Assembly: GCA_916048095.2 (NCBI GenBank)
Contig: OU696588.1
Coordinates: forward strand, 6,248,501 to 6,312,500
DNA length: 64,000 nucleotides
DNA from: Sacculina carcini
Taxonomy: Eukaryota; Arthropoda; Thecostraca; Sacculinidae
Reading direction: 5' to 3'
Under the pieces are notes generated by a model. It was not told the origin of the DNA. It did no database searches and worked only from the letters and a program-made list of their open reading frames with translations. Shown in pieces: positions 1 to 10,498 of this stretch. A program made the position numbers and the translations under genes. Each line of letters starts with the position of its first letter. Position 1 is the stretch's first letter.

Positions 1-1073
1 ACACAAGCCTCTTTTCTTTTGACACCATGTGTGCCTCGTACATTATTTTGTTGCTCAATATTTAGTGCATTCATATATCCATCAGTGAAGTCCATCAGAC
101 AGTATCAGTCATCAGTCATCCATCAGTATGGAACTTTCCTCGATATCCGTTCCGTATTATATAACACCTTACACTCTCATTTTCTGGTATGAGATACACA
201 GTGTGTACATCAATATCTACTTCATCTAGTCATTTAGTCATATATTCATCATTCATTTATATATTTAGTCATCTGCGGCGTATCGTGCCCTGACGTTCCA
301 ATGCATCTTATATGCGTTGCTATACATACTTTAAATGTATGTTCTCAAATATCTGTCACTTTTGACAGATATTTTTACATTTCATTTCAAATATTTCAAC
401 ATCTCGTCCTGATTAAAAAAAAGTACTTGTCAGTGATTGTCTTCTCATATTTCTCAGTCGTATATAGTACATGTTTTGACATTATAATAAAAATATCAAA
501 ATCCAATTGTACACCATAATAATTATACAAATAATTAAACAGATCCCAGCCTAATATCCAACTGTCCTTTAATTTCGTGTCCTCTAATAGAATATTTAGT
601 GTCAAAATTCACAAAAGACACCGATCATTTAATAAGTGCAATATTGTTTAATCTTGTCCCCGTTATACTACTCAAACGCATCCTACAAGACATGCAACTT
701 AGTTTCTTCACGCAATATTTCGATATTATCCATACATCACACCCAGCATCTACTAAAATATTGATTGGAGGTCCTCCTATATTTACATATCATATTGATT
801 TCTGACATTAGCAGCAAAATTAGTTCTGGGTTTTGCTTTCTGAAACACATACTGACCTTATTCAATAGTGGTTTTCGTTAATTTTTTTCATACTTGTTTT
901 TTACGGAATTTTCTTATCTATATTTGCTGCGGTTGTACCATTAACTATAATACCTATGGTTAAAATACATACTTTATCCATATATATTTCTTATATTTCC
1001 TAATATTATTCTTAGTAAGGCTCTGGATGCTGACAAGGCTTAAGGAAAATTGAGATAAAACTTACCTCACAGT
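1..1073. other. AT-rich non-coding DNA
   Basis: No coding region, RNA gene or recognisable repeat could be supported here. The only open frames are short, AT-rich and without motifs. It reads as degenerate intergenic or old repeat DNA. Confidence 0.6.
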
Positions 1074-1221
1074 TCATTGAGCCACCGGTGTGATCGACCG
1101 AACATTCGACACGATGATGCTATTCAGCAATAATTCTGTAGTTGTCTGGTCACTGCAGCAATTTGTAGTCGTTCGGGTTGTCATGGCTTCAATCAGTAGC
1201 TCTCCGGCTCACGGCACCAAA
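1074..1221 (-). pseudogene. 5' internal stub of a BEL/Pao-like LTR element (primer site and gag start)
   Basis: On the minus strand the LTR at 1222 is followed by TTTGGTGCCGTGAGCCGGA, whose TGG start is what a primer-binding site needs. An ATG at 1184 opens a 36-codon frame that ends at 1074, where homology to any element stops. The leader resembles the start of BEL/Pao elements as I remember them; this is family inference. The rest of gag-pol is missing, so this is a truncated copy. Confidence 0.4.
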
Positions 1222-1792
1222 TGTAACGGTAGTGATAATAATAATATGTTGTTTTGTTGATCTTCGTTCGGCTGATCGTGAAGTCTTGATAGTTCCTCTT
1301 GATGTTGTGGTCCGCGATAACAAGTAATAGTCACCCAGTCGTAGTTTAATTGTGTATTCAGGGCAACCAGTCAAATCTACTCTTAACACTTAATAAAGTC
1401 CTGAACCTAATGCTCTAATGACGACTTAAAAACTGCCTGTCTGGGTGAGTGGTCCTCTGTTGTTAGTGTCACATCTTGACTGCCCTATCGTTAGTGAACC
1501 TAGTATCTCTAGCGTCTCCAGTCTCTAGTATCACCCCCTTATTGTTAGTACAACACAGGTATATATACCCACGACCACAGGTCGTCGGCTCAATGTGCCA
1601 CACTGAATCTCACCGGGCAAACAGTTCGGCTGCCAACCTAGTTGCGAGCTATTTCTAAACACGATCTGACAGTACACAGGCGTGTTGCAATGAGATGCTC
1701 AGCCAAGTCAGACACACAAAAAAGATAATTAATCAACGGTAACACGTTGCCAAGCATATCAGGCGCAGTGTACTACGGGCGTCGCTCTAACA
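1222..1792 (-). repeat. LTR of the truncated BEL/Pao-like element
   Basis: The segment starts TGTAAC and ends TAACA on the plus strand, giving the TGT...ACA termini of an LTR, and its inner side abuts the primer-site-like sequence. The outer end could also be at 1794. The partner LTR is not in the window, so the boundaries are not proven. Confidence 0.4.
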
Positions 1793-2137
1793 CATAAATT
1801 AGCCTAACGACAGCTGCACAAGCAGGCCGCTAAAAAACGCGAACGTAAACTGAGAAAGAGAGAGAAAGAAAACTGAGTAAACTGACAGATAGAAAACTGG
1901 TCTGATTATAACTTTGTTATAGCACGGAGCAGCATCCACTTTACAGAACTTGCAGCAATACAGCCAACCAGCGACGCCGGGGTGGACTATGGTGGCTACA
2001 TCAACGCCCACTCATCTCGGGTATAAAAAGTCCCATGTCCGATGTTCATGCACGGTCTGGCAGGGCTACTCTCTGTGACTGTCCTTTTGTCTTATTCCCA
2101 GCATTTGAGCGCATTGCCGTTGGCATATACACCGTTC
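1793..2137 (+). other. Possible LTR remnant with a TATA-like box
   Basis: TATAAAAAG lies near 2020. The 17 bases CAGGGCTACTCTCTGTG at 2061-2077 recur exactly in the Gypsy-A LTR at 23044-23060, also downstream of an AT-rich promoter-like stretch. This suggests a decayed relative of that LTR. No element interior follows. Confidence 0.3.
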
Positions 2138-2445
2138 ACTGGTTTTATATACATAGCTGTGCTCCGCACGCTGTTTTATATACATAGCTGTGCTCCGCAC
2201 GCTGTTCTATATACATAGCTGTTATATATACATAGCTGTGCTCCGCACGCTGTTTTATATACATAGCTGTGCTACGCACGGTGTTCTATACACATAGATG
2301 TGCTCCGCACGCTGTTTTATATACATAGCTGTGCTCCGCACGCTGTTTTATATACATAGCTGTGCTACGCACGCTGTTTTATATACATAGCTGTGCTTCG
2401 CACGCTGTTTTATATACATAGCTGTGCTACGCACGCTGATCTGCT
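2138..2445 (+). repeat. Minisatellite, about ten units of ~31 bp
   Basis: The unit core TACATAGCTGTGCTCCGCAC repeats about every 31 bp with small variants (CTCC/CTAC/CTTC) and one shortened unit near 2210-2230. Each unit contains GTGC...GCAC, which can pair as a short hairpin. Confidence 0.85.
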
Positions 2446-2570
2446 TATATAATTTTTCTGTTTATATAATTTGTTTATATAATTGAATTATAATCGTTGA
2501 GTGATTATTATATATCGTGTAAATTGTTGTCTTAGTGTATTTTGGTAGCCTGCCATTAACGGCAGTGTTA

Positions 2571-3795
2571 CAAGAGAACGACACATGGATTCCTCCTGAG
2601 GAAAGCATAGAGAGTACGCCAAAAATGCAGGACATCAAAATATCATGCAGTCAAATAGAAAAAGAACTGCTATCTTTGGATAAATAAAGATCATGTGGTC
2701 CAGACGATATTTCCAGTTTTGTATTGAAGAGTTGTTTGAAAACGCTGAGCAGACCTCTAGAAATCATTATGAACGCCTCGTTGAGACAAGGCAAATTACC
2801 AGACATATGGAAACAGGCCAATATTACCCCATTGTTCAAAAAAGGGAAAGCTGAGAATGCTGCAAATTATAGGCCAATATCACTAACGAGTGTCGTTTGC
2901 AAAATTATAGAAAAAATTATTAGAAAAGAATGGACCAGATTTCTCGAAACTAATAGAATCCTGTCAGATCAACAATTTGGATTCAGGTCTCAAAAATCAA
3001 CTACTGCGAATCTCATCAGTTTCTATAGTAGAATTATTGAAAATATACAAGAAAGAGAGCAATGGACCGATGCAGTTTACATTGATTTTGAGAAGGCCTT
3101 CGATAAGGTCCCTCATGATAAGCTGATCTATAAACTAGTGAAATACGGAAAAATTGGCAAACAACTGGAAAAATGGATGACGGATTTTCTGAAAAACAGG
3201 CAAATGAGAACATGTCTGAGAGGGAACAAATCTTCGTGGAGAAACGTGAAAAGCGGTGTACCTCAGGGCACAGTCTTGGCGCCGATCATGTTCATCTTAT
3301 ACATAAATGATATTCAGGATGTCGTGCCGCCAGACATATACATGAACATGTTCGCCGACGATGTCAAACTACAAAAAAATATTCGCAGCCTAGAAGATTG
3401 TATAGACTTACAGACATGTATAGAAAATTTGGAACAGTGGAATGATCACTGGCAAATGTCATTTAATACAAACAAATGTCGAATTGTACGATTTGGGACT
3501 AGTAAATTCAGACCAAACTATTCTTACATCATGAATAATATACCATTACAGGATTCGCAAGAAGAAAAAGACCTTGGAGTAATAATGAATCACAAGCTGT
3601 CTCCTGAAAACCATATATCCGAAATAGTCAAAAAGACAAATTGCAAAATTGCACATATTTAAACAGCTTTCACATATATCAACGCCGAAATGTTAAGAAA
3701 GTTAATAATAGCTATCATTAGACCATCTCTAGAATACGCTGTCACAATATGGAGTCCGCATTTACAGAAGCACAAGGAAAAACTAGAGAAAGTAC
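2571..3795 (+). pseudogene. LINE-1 reverse transcriptase, N-terminal part (broken)
   Basis: This is the core of a LINE ORF2 reverse transcriptase. Visible motifs in order are PLFKKG, NYRPISLTS, DFEKAFDKV, SGVPQGTVLAP and the catalytic FADD, then IRPSLEYA near the end. Two in-frame stops interrupt it, TAA at 2685-2687 and TAA at 3660-3662, and the endonuclease is absent. It then continues at 9954 beyond the inserted Gypsy-1. The motif set fits the Jockey/CR1 superfamily; the exact clade needs a tree. Confidence 0.85.
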
Positions 3796-4596
3796 TGTGG
3801 CGTACACACTTATTCACACACACATGTTTCTTTTGTATTGATTGTCGTTGTATTATTTTAGTTTATGCGTTGCATGTTTATGTTGTGCGTGTGTTTGCGT
3901 TATGTGCGTTGCGTGTTTGTTTCATTGCATAAATTCATTTCATTGTATAAATTTACACACTTCGCAATATGATTGTATGTATGTTCGCACCGTGCACACC
4001 ACTGGATGTGATATTTTCGTCGCCTATTTGCGCCGTGTGTTTACGTCGCCGTCTGGCTATGTCATCGCCGTCTGGCTATGTCGTGTTTGTGTCGCGCTGT
4101 ATATCCGCGCCGCGTGTGTGCTTGTGTCTGTCTGTCTGAGCCGCCTGTGTGCGCTGCCCATTCTCCACGCAAGCCGGCGGAAGTGCTACTGTGTGTTCAC
4201 ACCACCCACGACGATGGTAGTCCAACTATTTCCCGCGACAATTTATACGACTGTTTGCTCAGACATCGCACGCCACCTTCCAGACGGTCACGTGACCGGT
4301 GTCCTACTTGGAGTGAAGGTATTCCGGCCGGTGCTACAGGTGTTGGACAAGTCAGTCGAGAATAGTGCGTGCTGTCACACAGTGCTAGAGTTGTTCGCTC
4401 GCTTCATTGTGTTCCCGCGACTTATTCGTGCTCCCCGCGTATTCGTGTTCAGCCGCTGCGGGTATCGTATCTTATTGTATTGTTTCGTAATTGTAATTAT
4501 GTATTAATGTTATGTAAATGTGTGAATGTAATATATAGCTGATTTACTAATTGTTTTCTATGCATGCTTAACCGTACTTAACAAGTGTAGTTAACA
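3796..4596 (+). repeat. Gypsy-1 5' LTR (801 bp)
   Basis: It begins TGTGGCG and ends GTTAACA. It matches 9167-9953 along its length. The main difference is a ~20-bp direct duplication around 4060-4080 (GCCGTCTGGCTATG occurs twice here and once in the 3' LTR), which explains 801 against 787 bp. Confidence 0.93.
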
Positions 4597-4598
4597 AG

Positions 4599-4616
4599 TG
4601 GTGACCCCGACGTGAT
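4599..4616 (+). promoter_or_regulatory. Gypsy-1 primer-binding site (tRNA-Trp type)
   Basis: TGGTGACCCCGACGTGAT lies two bases after the LTR. It is complementary to the 3' end of eukaryotic tRNA-Trp (…TCACGTCGGGGTCACCA), the site also used by several retroviruses. A second near-copy, TGGTGACCTCG, lies at 4653-4663. Confidence 0.85.
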
Positions 4617-5073
4617 AGAATTGTATTATATGCGGACACCGTGTTTAACAAGTGGTGACCTCGCTAACAACTAACCACTAACAGTGGTTGTAGTAACAGC
4701 TACTTCACGCATTAACCAACTTTTACAGGTTTTACAGGTACACTAGCATCTTACATCATGAGTCTTGATCTTCGATCTCGATCTTGGTCTTGATTTTTGC
4801 GCGTCTTGCCTTGTATCGCGTATTGCCTTGTGTTGCGTCTTGGCTTATCTTGCGCGTCTTGGCCTACATCGCGTCTTGGCTTACATCGTGTATTGGCTTA
4901 TCTTGCATCTTGGTTTTTATTTAATCTTGTATTATATATCTTGTATAATCTTGTATTATACCGTGCGTTCTTGCATTCGAGCGTACTACTTACTTGCCAA
5001 CGGCATATCGTTTTGGTACACATCTGCGCTTAACCTACTGCGTTTTTTCGATTCTGGTTGAATTAGCCTGGAG
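4617..5073 (+). other. Gypsy-1 untranslated leader
   Basis: This lies between the primer site and gag. The part at ~4765-4930 is made of imperfect short repeats around CTTGGCTTAC/CTTGCGTC. No coding function can be supported. Confidence 0.6.
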
Positions 5074-6060
5074 ATGGACAGTCAGTCTAAATCTTCAAAG
5101 AAGCACGCCAGCAAAGGCGACAATCAGTCAGCCAGCGACACTCAGTCTACCAGCCAAGTCATATCTACCAGCGAATCTGCCGCCGCTCGTCAGTCTACAG
5201 GTGACAAGCAAACCCAACAGACAGCCGTTATGGGCCCGCCTCCTGCTTTTGTAGAAGAACACCCACACATATGGGTTATTCAGCTGGATCTGTATTTCGC
5301 TAGGGCTCAAATAACAGACGACATGCTTCGTTTTCAAACTGCAGCGTCTCTTCTGCCTCCCCATCATGTGATGGAATTTATCGACATGATTCGACAGCCG
5401 CCAGCCGATTCTTACACGCAGCTTTGTCAGGCTCTGCAGGCTCGCTTAGGCAAGACGACTGAACAAAAACTACTCTCAGTGCTGGAATCACAAGAGCTCG
5501 GAGACCGTCGTCCCAGCCAGTATCTACGGCATCTCCAAGAATTGACACGACCGTATGTCAAAGACGGTGAGTCACCTTTGCTGAGACAAATATTTTGGAA
5601 GGGCATGCCTGAGGACGTAATGCCTTTCTTGCAGTTTTTTCCCGACGACACTCTGCTTGACACACTGGCAGGTACGGCAGATAGAATTATTTCTGCCATG
5701 CCACGCGCCAAGGCAGCAATAAACAGGGTACAGTGTTCTGAAGCCGCCGCTGATACTACCTGCACTCAAGCTCAGCAAAACATGGAAGAGCTAAAGACAA
5801 TCAAACAGCAGCTAAATGAAATTCAGCGAATGCTCAGCAGATTGTCAACCGAACAGCGAACTTCGCGTAGTCGCGCAAATTCTTCAGAGCGGCAATCACG
5901 CACCCAACGCACCAAATCTCCGCGAAAATCTGCCGCATCCGGAGAACAGACAACAGGTGAGCACAGTGCACCACCAGACAAGAAATACTGCTGGTATCAC
6001 TGGAAATTCGGTGATAAAGCTCACACCTGTGTGAAACCCTGTTCGTTTCATTTAAACTGA
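5074..6060 (+). CDS. gag: Gypsy-1 gag
   Basis: The 328-residue Gag is the structural protein of the virus-like particle. It is open from ATG 5074 to TGA 6058. The N-terminus is Ser/Lys/Gln rich; the capsid-like core (about residues 50-220) contains WVIQLDLYFARA, FQTAASLLPPHHV and LGDRRPSQYL. A coiled-coil-prone Gln/Leu stretch follows near 230-260, then a basic Ser/Arg-rich tail with WYHWKFG...C..PC, a zinc-binding-like Cys/His cluster. The same organisation is seen in Gypsy-A and Gypsy-F in this window. It ends in Leu-Asn-stop at a -1 slippery site, so pol is probably made by frameshifting. Confidence 0.9.
   Translation: MDSQSKSSKKHASKGDNQSASDTQSTSQVISTSESAAARQSTGDKQTQQTAVMGPPPAFVEEHPHIWVIQLDLYFARAQITDDMLRFQTAASLLPPHHVMEFIDMIRQPPADSYTQLCQALQARLGKTTEQKLLSVLESQELGDRRPSQYLRHLQELTRPYVKDGESPLLRQIFWKGMPEDVMPFLQFFPDDTLLDTLAGTADRIISAMPRAKAAINRVQCSEAAADTTCTQAQQNMEELKTIKQQLNEIQRMLSRLSTEQRTSRSRANSSERQSRTQRTKSPRKSAASGEQTTGEHSAPPDKKYCWYHWKFGDKAHTCVKPCSFHLN
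6051..6057 (+). promoter_or_regulatory. -1 ribosomal frameshift heptamer TTTAAAC
   Basis: T TTA AAC is in phase with gag (TTA 6052-6054, AAC 6055-6057), directly before the gag stop at 6058-6060. Slipping by -1 enters the pol frame, which is closed upstream by stops at 6012-6017. This is the canonical X XXY YYZ pattern. Confidence 0.8.
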
Positions 6061-9000
6061 ACGGAGGGCGTGAAAGATCGCCTATTTCACCCCTCACATC
6101 ATCCATCCAAGGCGACAATTCTTTACCATTTTATATCCGTGATCCAACAACAGGCTGCAATTTTCTCATCGACACTGGCGCTCAATATAGTTTCTTGCCC
6201 GCCAAATGCAGACTGGTACGTAGCTCCACTGCTTCACAGCCAGTGAAATCTCTCTTGGTGCTACAAGCTGTGAATTCATCTCACATCAACACCTACGGAA
6301 GTATTTCTACCTGCGTGTCTTTAGGTCTCAGACGCTATTTTCACTGGACCTTTATAATTGCCGATATTGACACAGCCATCATTGGTATCGACTTCCTCTC
6401 TCACCACAATATCAACGTTATCCCACGTGAACGTCAAATTGTGGACGGCGAAACCGGTTTGAAAGCCACAGGCATAACTCGCCGGAACTCGCTGAATATT
6501 TCAGTGTGCGCTCCTCAGCACGACAAAGTGTATGTAGATTTACTGTCAAAGTACCCTGGGTTGTTGTCTCCAATGGTATTTACTAGTACATCTAATCATG
6601 GCGTTTTTCATCGCATTCAAACACGAGGAAAGCCTGTTTTTTGCCGCCCGCGAAAGCTTGATGCGACCAGGCTTAAGATAGCCAAAGATGAGTTTCAACG
6701 CATGCTCGATCAAGGTATAAACGCCCTAGCCAGAGTCCGTACGCGTCTGCCCTCCACTTGGTGCCAAAAGCGCGAGATGGCGAATGGAGGCCATGCGGAG
6801 ACTACAGAGCTCTCAATAATATCACAGTACCTGACAGATATCCAATTCCCTATTTACAAGATTTTACGGCAGCTCTGCACGGAACCAACATATTCACCAA
6901 AATAGATCTGGTGAAAGCATTTTTTCAAGTGCCTGTATATCCACAAGATATTTCAAAGACTGCCATTTGTACACCCTTTGGATCCTTTGAAATGCTGTGA
7001 ATGCCTTTTGGCTTGCGTAACAGCGCGCAAACCATGCAGCGTCTGCTGGATACAATTATTCGAGGACTTGATTTCATATTCGTCTACATTGACGATATTT
7101 TGATTGCTAGCAAATCAGAAACCGAGCATTTGAGACATTTAGATATAGTTTTTGATCGGTTACATGCACATGATATTAAGATTAGTATCGAGAAATGTGT
7201 TTTTGGCAAGCGCGAAATAACTTTTTTAGGTCACATAATCACCGAACGCGGCATCTCACCGCATGACGGTGCAACGAAGGCTATCACCGAATACCCACGT
7301 CCTGTTTCGCACCAACAATTTCGCAGGTATTTAGGCATGGTGAATTTTTATCATCGTTTCTTGCCGAACGCCGCGACTCTTCTCGCGCCTCTCCTTCGTT
7401 TGCTGACAAACAACGCCAAGCGCTCCTTTGCCATCAGAACGAATCAGCTCAAGTTGGGTTATTCACTGACGCCATCAATTCAAGTATAGGTGCTGTACTA
7501 CAACAACTGAGTGACGGTGTCTGGCAGCCATTGGCCTTTTGGTCTAAGCAGCTCAACTCCGCTCAAACAATGTATAGCGCTTTTGGTCGCGAGGTACTTG
7601 CTGTTTACTTATCGGTGCGTCATTTTCGTCCATACTTGGAGGGTCGTGAATTTATCATCTTCACCGACCACAAACCTATTGCGCACGATATTAGAGCACC
7701 CACAGCTAATCATTCACCACGTGAGCAGCGTCATTTGGATTTTATCCTGCAATTTACGTCAGATTTGCGTCACCACAGTGGTAAAGACAATGTTGTCTCA
7801 GATGCTCTATCTAGAATATGTTCTTGCAGTGACCTACCAAGTGTTAATATCAGAGAAATGGCAGAATCACAGCAAGCCCAGTCCGATTTAATCGATTCAG
7901 CGGGTAGTTTAAACTTGCAGTGGATTGAATTTCCCGCCATTTCCGACCGCAAACTCCTGTGCGACACGTCCTTAGACAAGCCACGCCCCTTTGTGCCTGA
8001 ACCGATGCGTAGGCGTGTTTTCCAGTCACTTCACAATATGTCTCACCCGGGTCGAACCGCCACGCTCAAGCTTATAGCTGAACGGTTTGTTTGGCCGAAC
8101 ATGCGCAAAGACGTTGCTAGCTGGACACGCACTTGTTTACAGTGTCAACAATCGAAGGTCTCACGACACAATTCGTCACCTGCTGCCCAGTTTCAACCAC
8201 CATCACGGAGATTCGAACACATCCATGTAGATATAGTAGGTCCGCTACCGTACTCGCAAAATTGCCAGTACATTCTGACAATTGTTGATCGGTTTACTAG
8301 ATGGCCTGAGGCATGTCCGATACCTGATGTATCAGCTGAAACTATTGCTCGATATTTCGTATCCACATGGATATCCCGTTTCGGTGTGCCAGCTACTATA
8401 GTGTCTGGCAGGGGTAGTCAGTTCACTTCAAACTTGTGGCGAGAAATTAATAATCGTTTAGGGCTCATATCCGTTTCACTACTGCTTACCATCCTGCGGC
8501 AAACGGAATGGTCGAGAGACTGCACCGACAATTGAAAAGCGCTTTACGAGGGTGCATAAATTGGGTTGACAGATTATCAATTGTTCTATTAGGTATCACA
8601 GCCTGTAATAAAGAACCACTCAATTGTTCCTGTGCTGAACTTGTTTACGGTGCCAAACTTCATCTTCCTAGCGAATTTTTCCACACAAATACTAACAAAA
8701 CCAACGCGTGTGAGTTTGCAAGACAGCTCTCTCAGCATTTCAGCTCCGTGAGACCACAGCAGCCGAGACCTGTCGACAAAGCAGTCTTCAAGCTGCCTGC
8801 GCTGGATTCGGCCGACTTCGTGTTTGTGCGGCACGACGGTCATCGCCGTCCATTGCAGCCGGTGTACGACGGGCCGTACAAGGTGCTCAACAGAACACCG
8901 AAGACGTACACCATTGAACGCAATGGCTCAGATGTCGTCAACATTGACCGACTGCGACCAGCCTTCATTGACAACAATATACAGCCAACGCCGGAGACAG

Positions 9001-9149
9001 ATAGCACATTGTTCGCGGTTCCAGTGCCACAACAACATGCTGGTACACGTCCAGCAGAGCAACAATTATCCGGTGACACAGCAACGCCACAACACATTCA
9101 TTCTCGATCAGGCCGACGCATCAGGCCACCTGTTCGTTTCTCGCCCTGA
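6057..9149 (+). pseudogene. pol: Gypsy-1 pol (protease, RT, RNase H, integrase), broken
   Basis: The order is protease (LIDTGA, 6165-6182), RT with FVYIDD near 7080-7100, RNase H, zinc-finger and core integrase, and a GPF-like C-terminus (VYDGPYKVL). Breaks: a frame change near 6720-6755, a TGA at 6998-7000 in the RT, a frame change at about 7440-7460 together with loss of about 35 codons at the RT/RNase H boundary compared with Gypsy-F, and another frame change near 8465-8505 in the integrase core. The domain order PR-RT-RH-IN is that of Ty3/Gypsy. Confidence 0.9.
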
Positions 9150-9152
9150 TCT

Positions 9153-9166
9153 GAGGAGGGGGCTCC
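9153..9166 (+). promoter_or_regulatory. Gypsy-1 polypurine tract
   Basis: GAGGAGGGGGCTCC directly precedes the 3' LTR. Its purine-rich part is the expected plus-strand primer. Confidence 0.65.
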
Positions 9167-9953
9167 TGTGGCGTACACACTTATTCACACACACACACAT
9201 GTTTCTTTTGTATTGATTGTCGTTGTATTATTTTAGTTTATGCGTTGCATGTTTATGTTGTGCGTGTGTTTACGTTATGTGCGTTGCGTGCTTGTTTCAT
9301 TGCATAAATTCATTTCATTGTATAAATTTACACACTTCGCAATATGATTGTATGTATGTTCGCACCGTGTACACCACCGGATGTGATATTTTCGTCGCCT
9401 ATTTGCGCCGTGTGTTTACGTCGCCGTCTGGCTATGCCGTGTTTGTGTCGCGCTGTATATCCGCGCCGCGTGTGTGCTTGTGTCTGTCTGTCTGAGCCGC
9501 CTGTGTGCGCTGCCCATTCTCCACGCAAGCCGGCGGAAGTGCTACTGTGTGTTCACACCACCCACGACGATGGTAGTCCAGCTATTTCCCGCGACAAATC
9601 ACACGACTGTTTGCTCAGACATCGCACGGCACCTTCCAGACGGTCACGTGACCGGTGTCCTACTTGGAGTGAAGGTATTCCGGCCGGTGCTACAGGTGTT
9701 GGACAAGTCAGTCGAGAATAGTGCGTGCTGTCACACAGTGCTAGAGTTGTTCGCTCGCTTCATTGTGTTCCCGCGACTTATTCGTGCTCTCCGCGTATTC
9801 AGTGTTCAGCCGCTGCGAGTATCGTATCTTATTGTATTGTTTCGTAATTGTAATTATGTATTAATGTTATGTAAATGTGTGAATGTAATATATAGCTGAT
9901 TTACTCATTGTTTTCTATGCATGTTTAACCGTACTTAACAAGTGTAGTTAACA
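9167..9953 (+). repeat. Gypsy-1 3' LTR (787 bp)
   Basis: It begins TGTGGCG and ends GTTAACA, and is highly similar to 3796-4596. It is followed by the target duplication GTAC and then by LINE-1 coding sequence. Confidence 0.93.
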
Positions 9954-10363
9954 GTACAAAGATCAGCTACAAAAATATCACACGAGACAAGACATTTAGG
10001 CTACAATGAAAGACTGAGAAAATTGAACCTTTCTACACTAGAAGAAAGAAGAGTCAGAGGAGATGTGATAGCTATATATAGATATATGACAGGCAAAGAA
10101 AATATTCAAAATACCAGTCTGTTCCAGCCGACCAGTTCCACACGTTTACATACTCTAAGTCTTCAAAAAAGTAGAGCCAAAAAAGATATAAAGAAGTACA
10201 GTTTCCCTCAACGCAGTATAGATTTTTGGAATAGAATACCGCAAAATATAATAGGACAGCCAACAACAAGTAAATTCAAAGAAAATTATGATCTCTGGAA
10301 GGCAGGAGACACGAGTTTCTGACTCATTCCTGCGCGAACAACTAGGTAAGAACAACTCGGTAA
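9954..10363 (+). pseudogene. LINE-1 ORF2, C-terminal part
   Basis: This continues the LINE-1 frame from 3795. It contains LGYNERLRKLNLSTLEERRVRGD, typical of the C-terminal region of CR1/Jockey-type ORF2, and ends near 10321 with a stop. About 40 bases of 3' UTR follow before the (CA)n array. Confidence 0.8.

Positions 10364-10498
<135 letters not shown>

Larger units (their letters stand above)
3796..9953 (+). mobile_element. Gypsy-1: Mag-like Ty3/Gypsy retrotransposon, degenerate
   Basis: The element has two LTRs (3796-4596 and 9167-9953), a tRNA-Trp-type primer site, gag, a -1 pol frame, a purine tract, and a 4-bp target duplication GTAC (3792-3795 and 9954-9957). It sits inside the LINE-1 reverse transcriptase. 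pol has several frameshifts, one stop and a deletion, so it is dead, although gag is still open. There is no env-like frame before the 3' LTR. Confidence 0.92.
2555..10363 (+). mobile_element. LINE-1: 5'-truncated Jockey/CR1-type LINE, split by Gypsy-1
   Basis: A single non-LTR reverse transcriptase reading runs from about 2571 to 3795, is broken by Gypsy-1, and resumes in sense at 9954. Removing Gypsy-1 and one copy of GTAC restores a continuous frame across the junction. The 5' end (endonuclease and ORF1) is missing, as is usual for LINE insertions. The 3' end runs into the (CA)n array at 10364, which may be its tail or pre-existing repeat. Confidence 0.85.

Noticed and set aside
4599-4616. 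tRNA gene or gene fragment
   Set aside because: Only the 3' terminal complement is present, at the position of a primer-binding site; no cloverleaf could be found.
9103-9166. An env gene (retrovirus-like) between pol and 3' LTR in the Gypsy elements
   Set aside because: In every element pol ends within a few to ~30 bases of the 3' LTR or its purine tract, leaving no room for a third gene.
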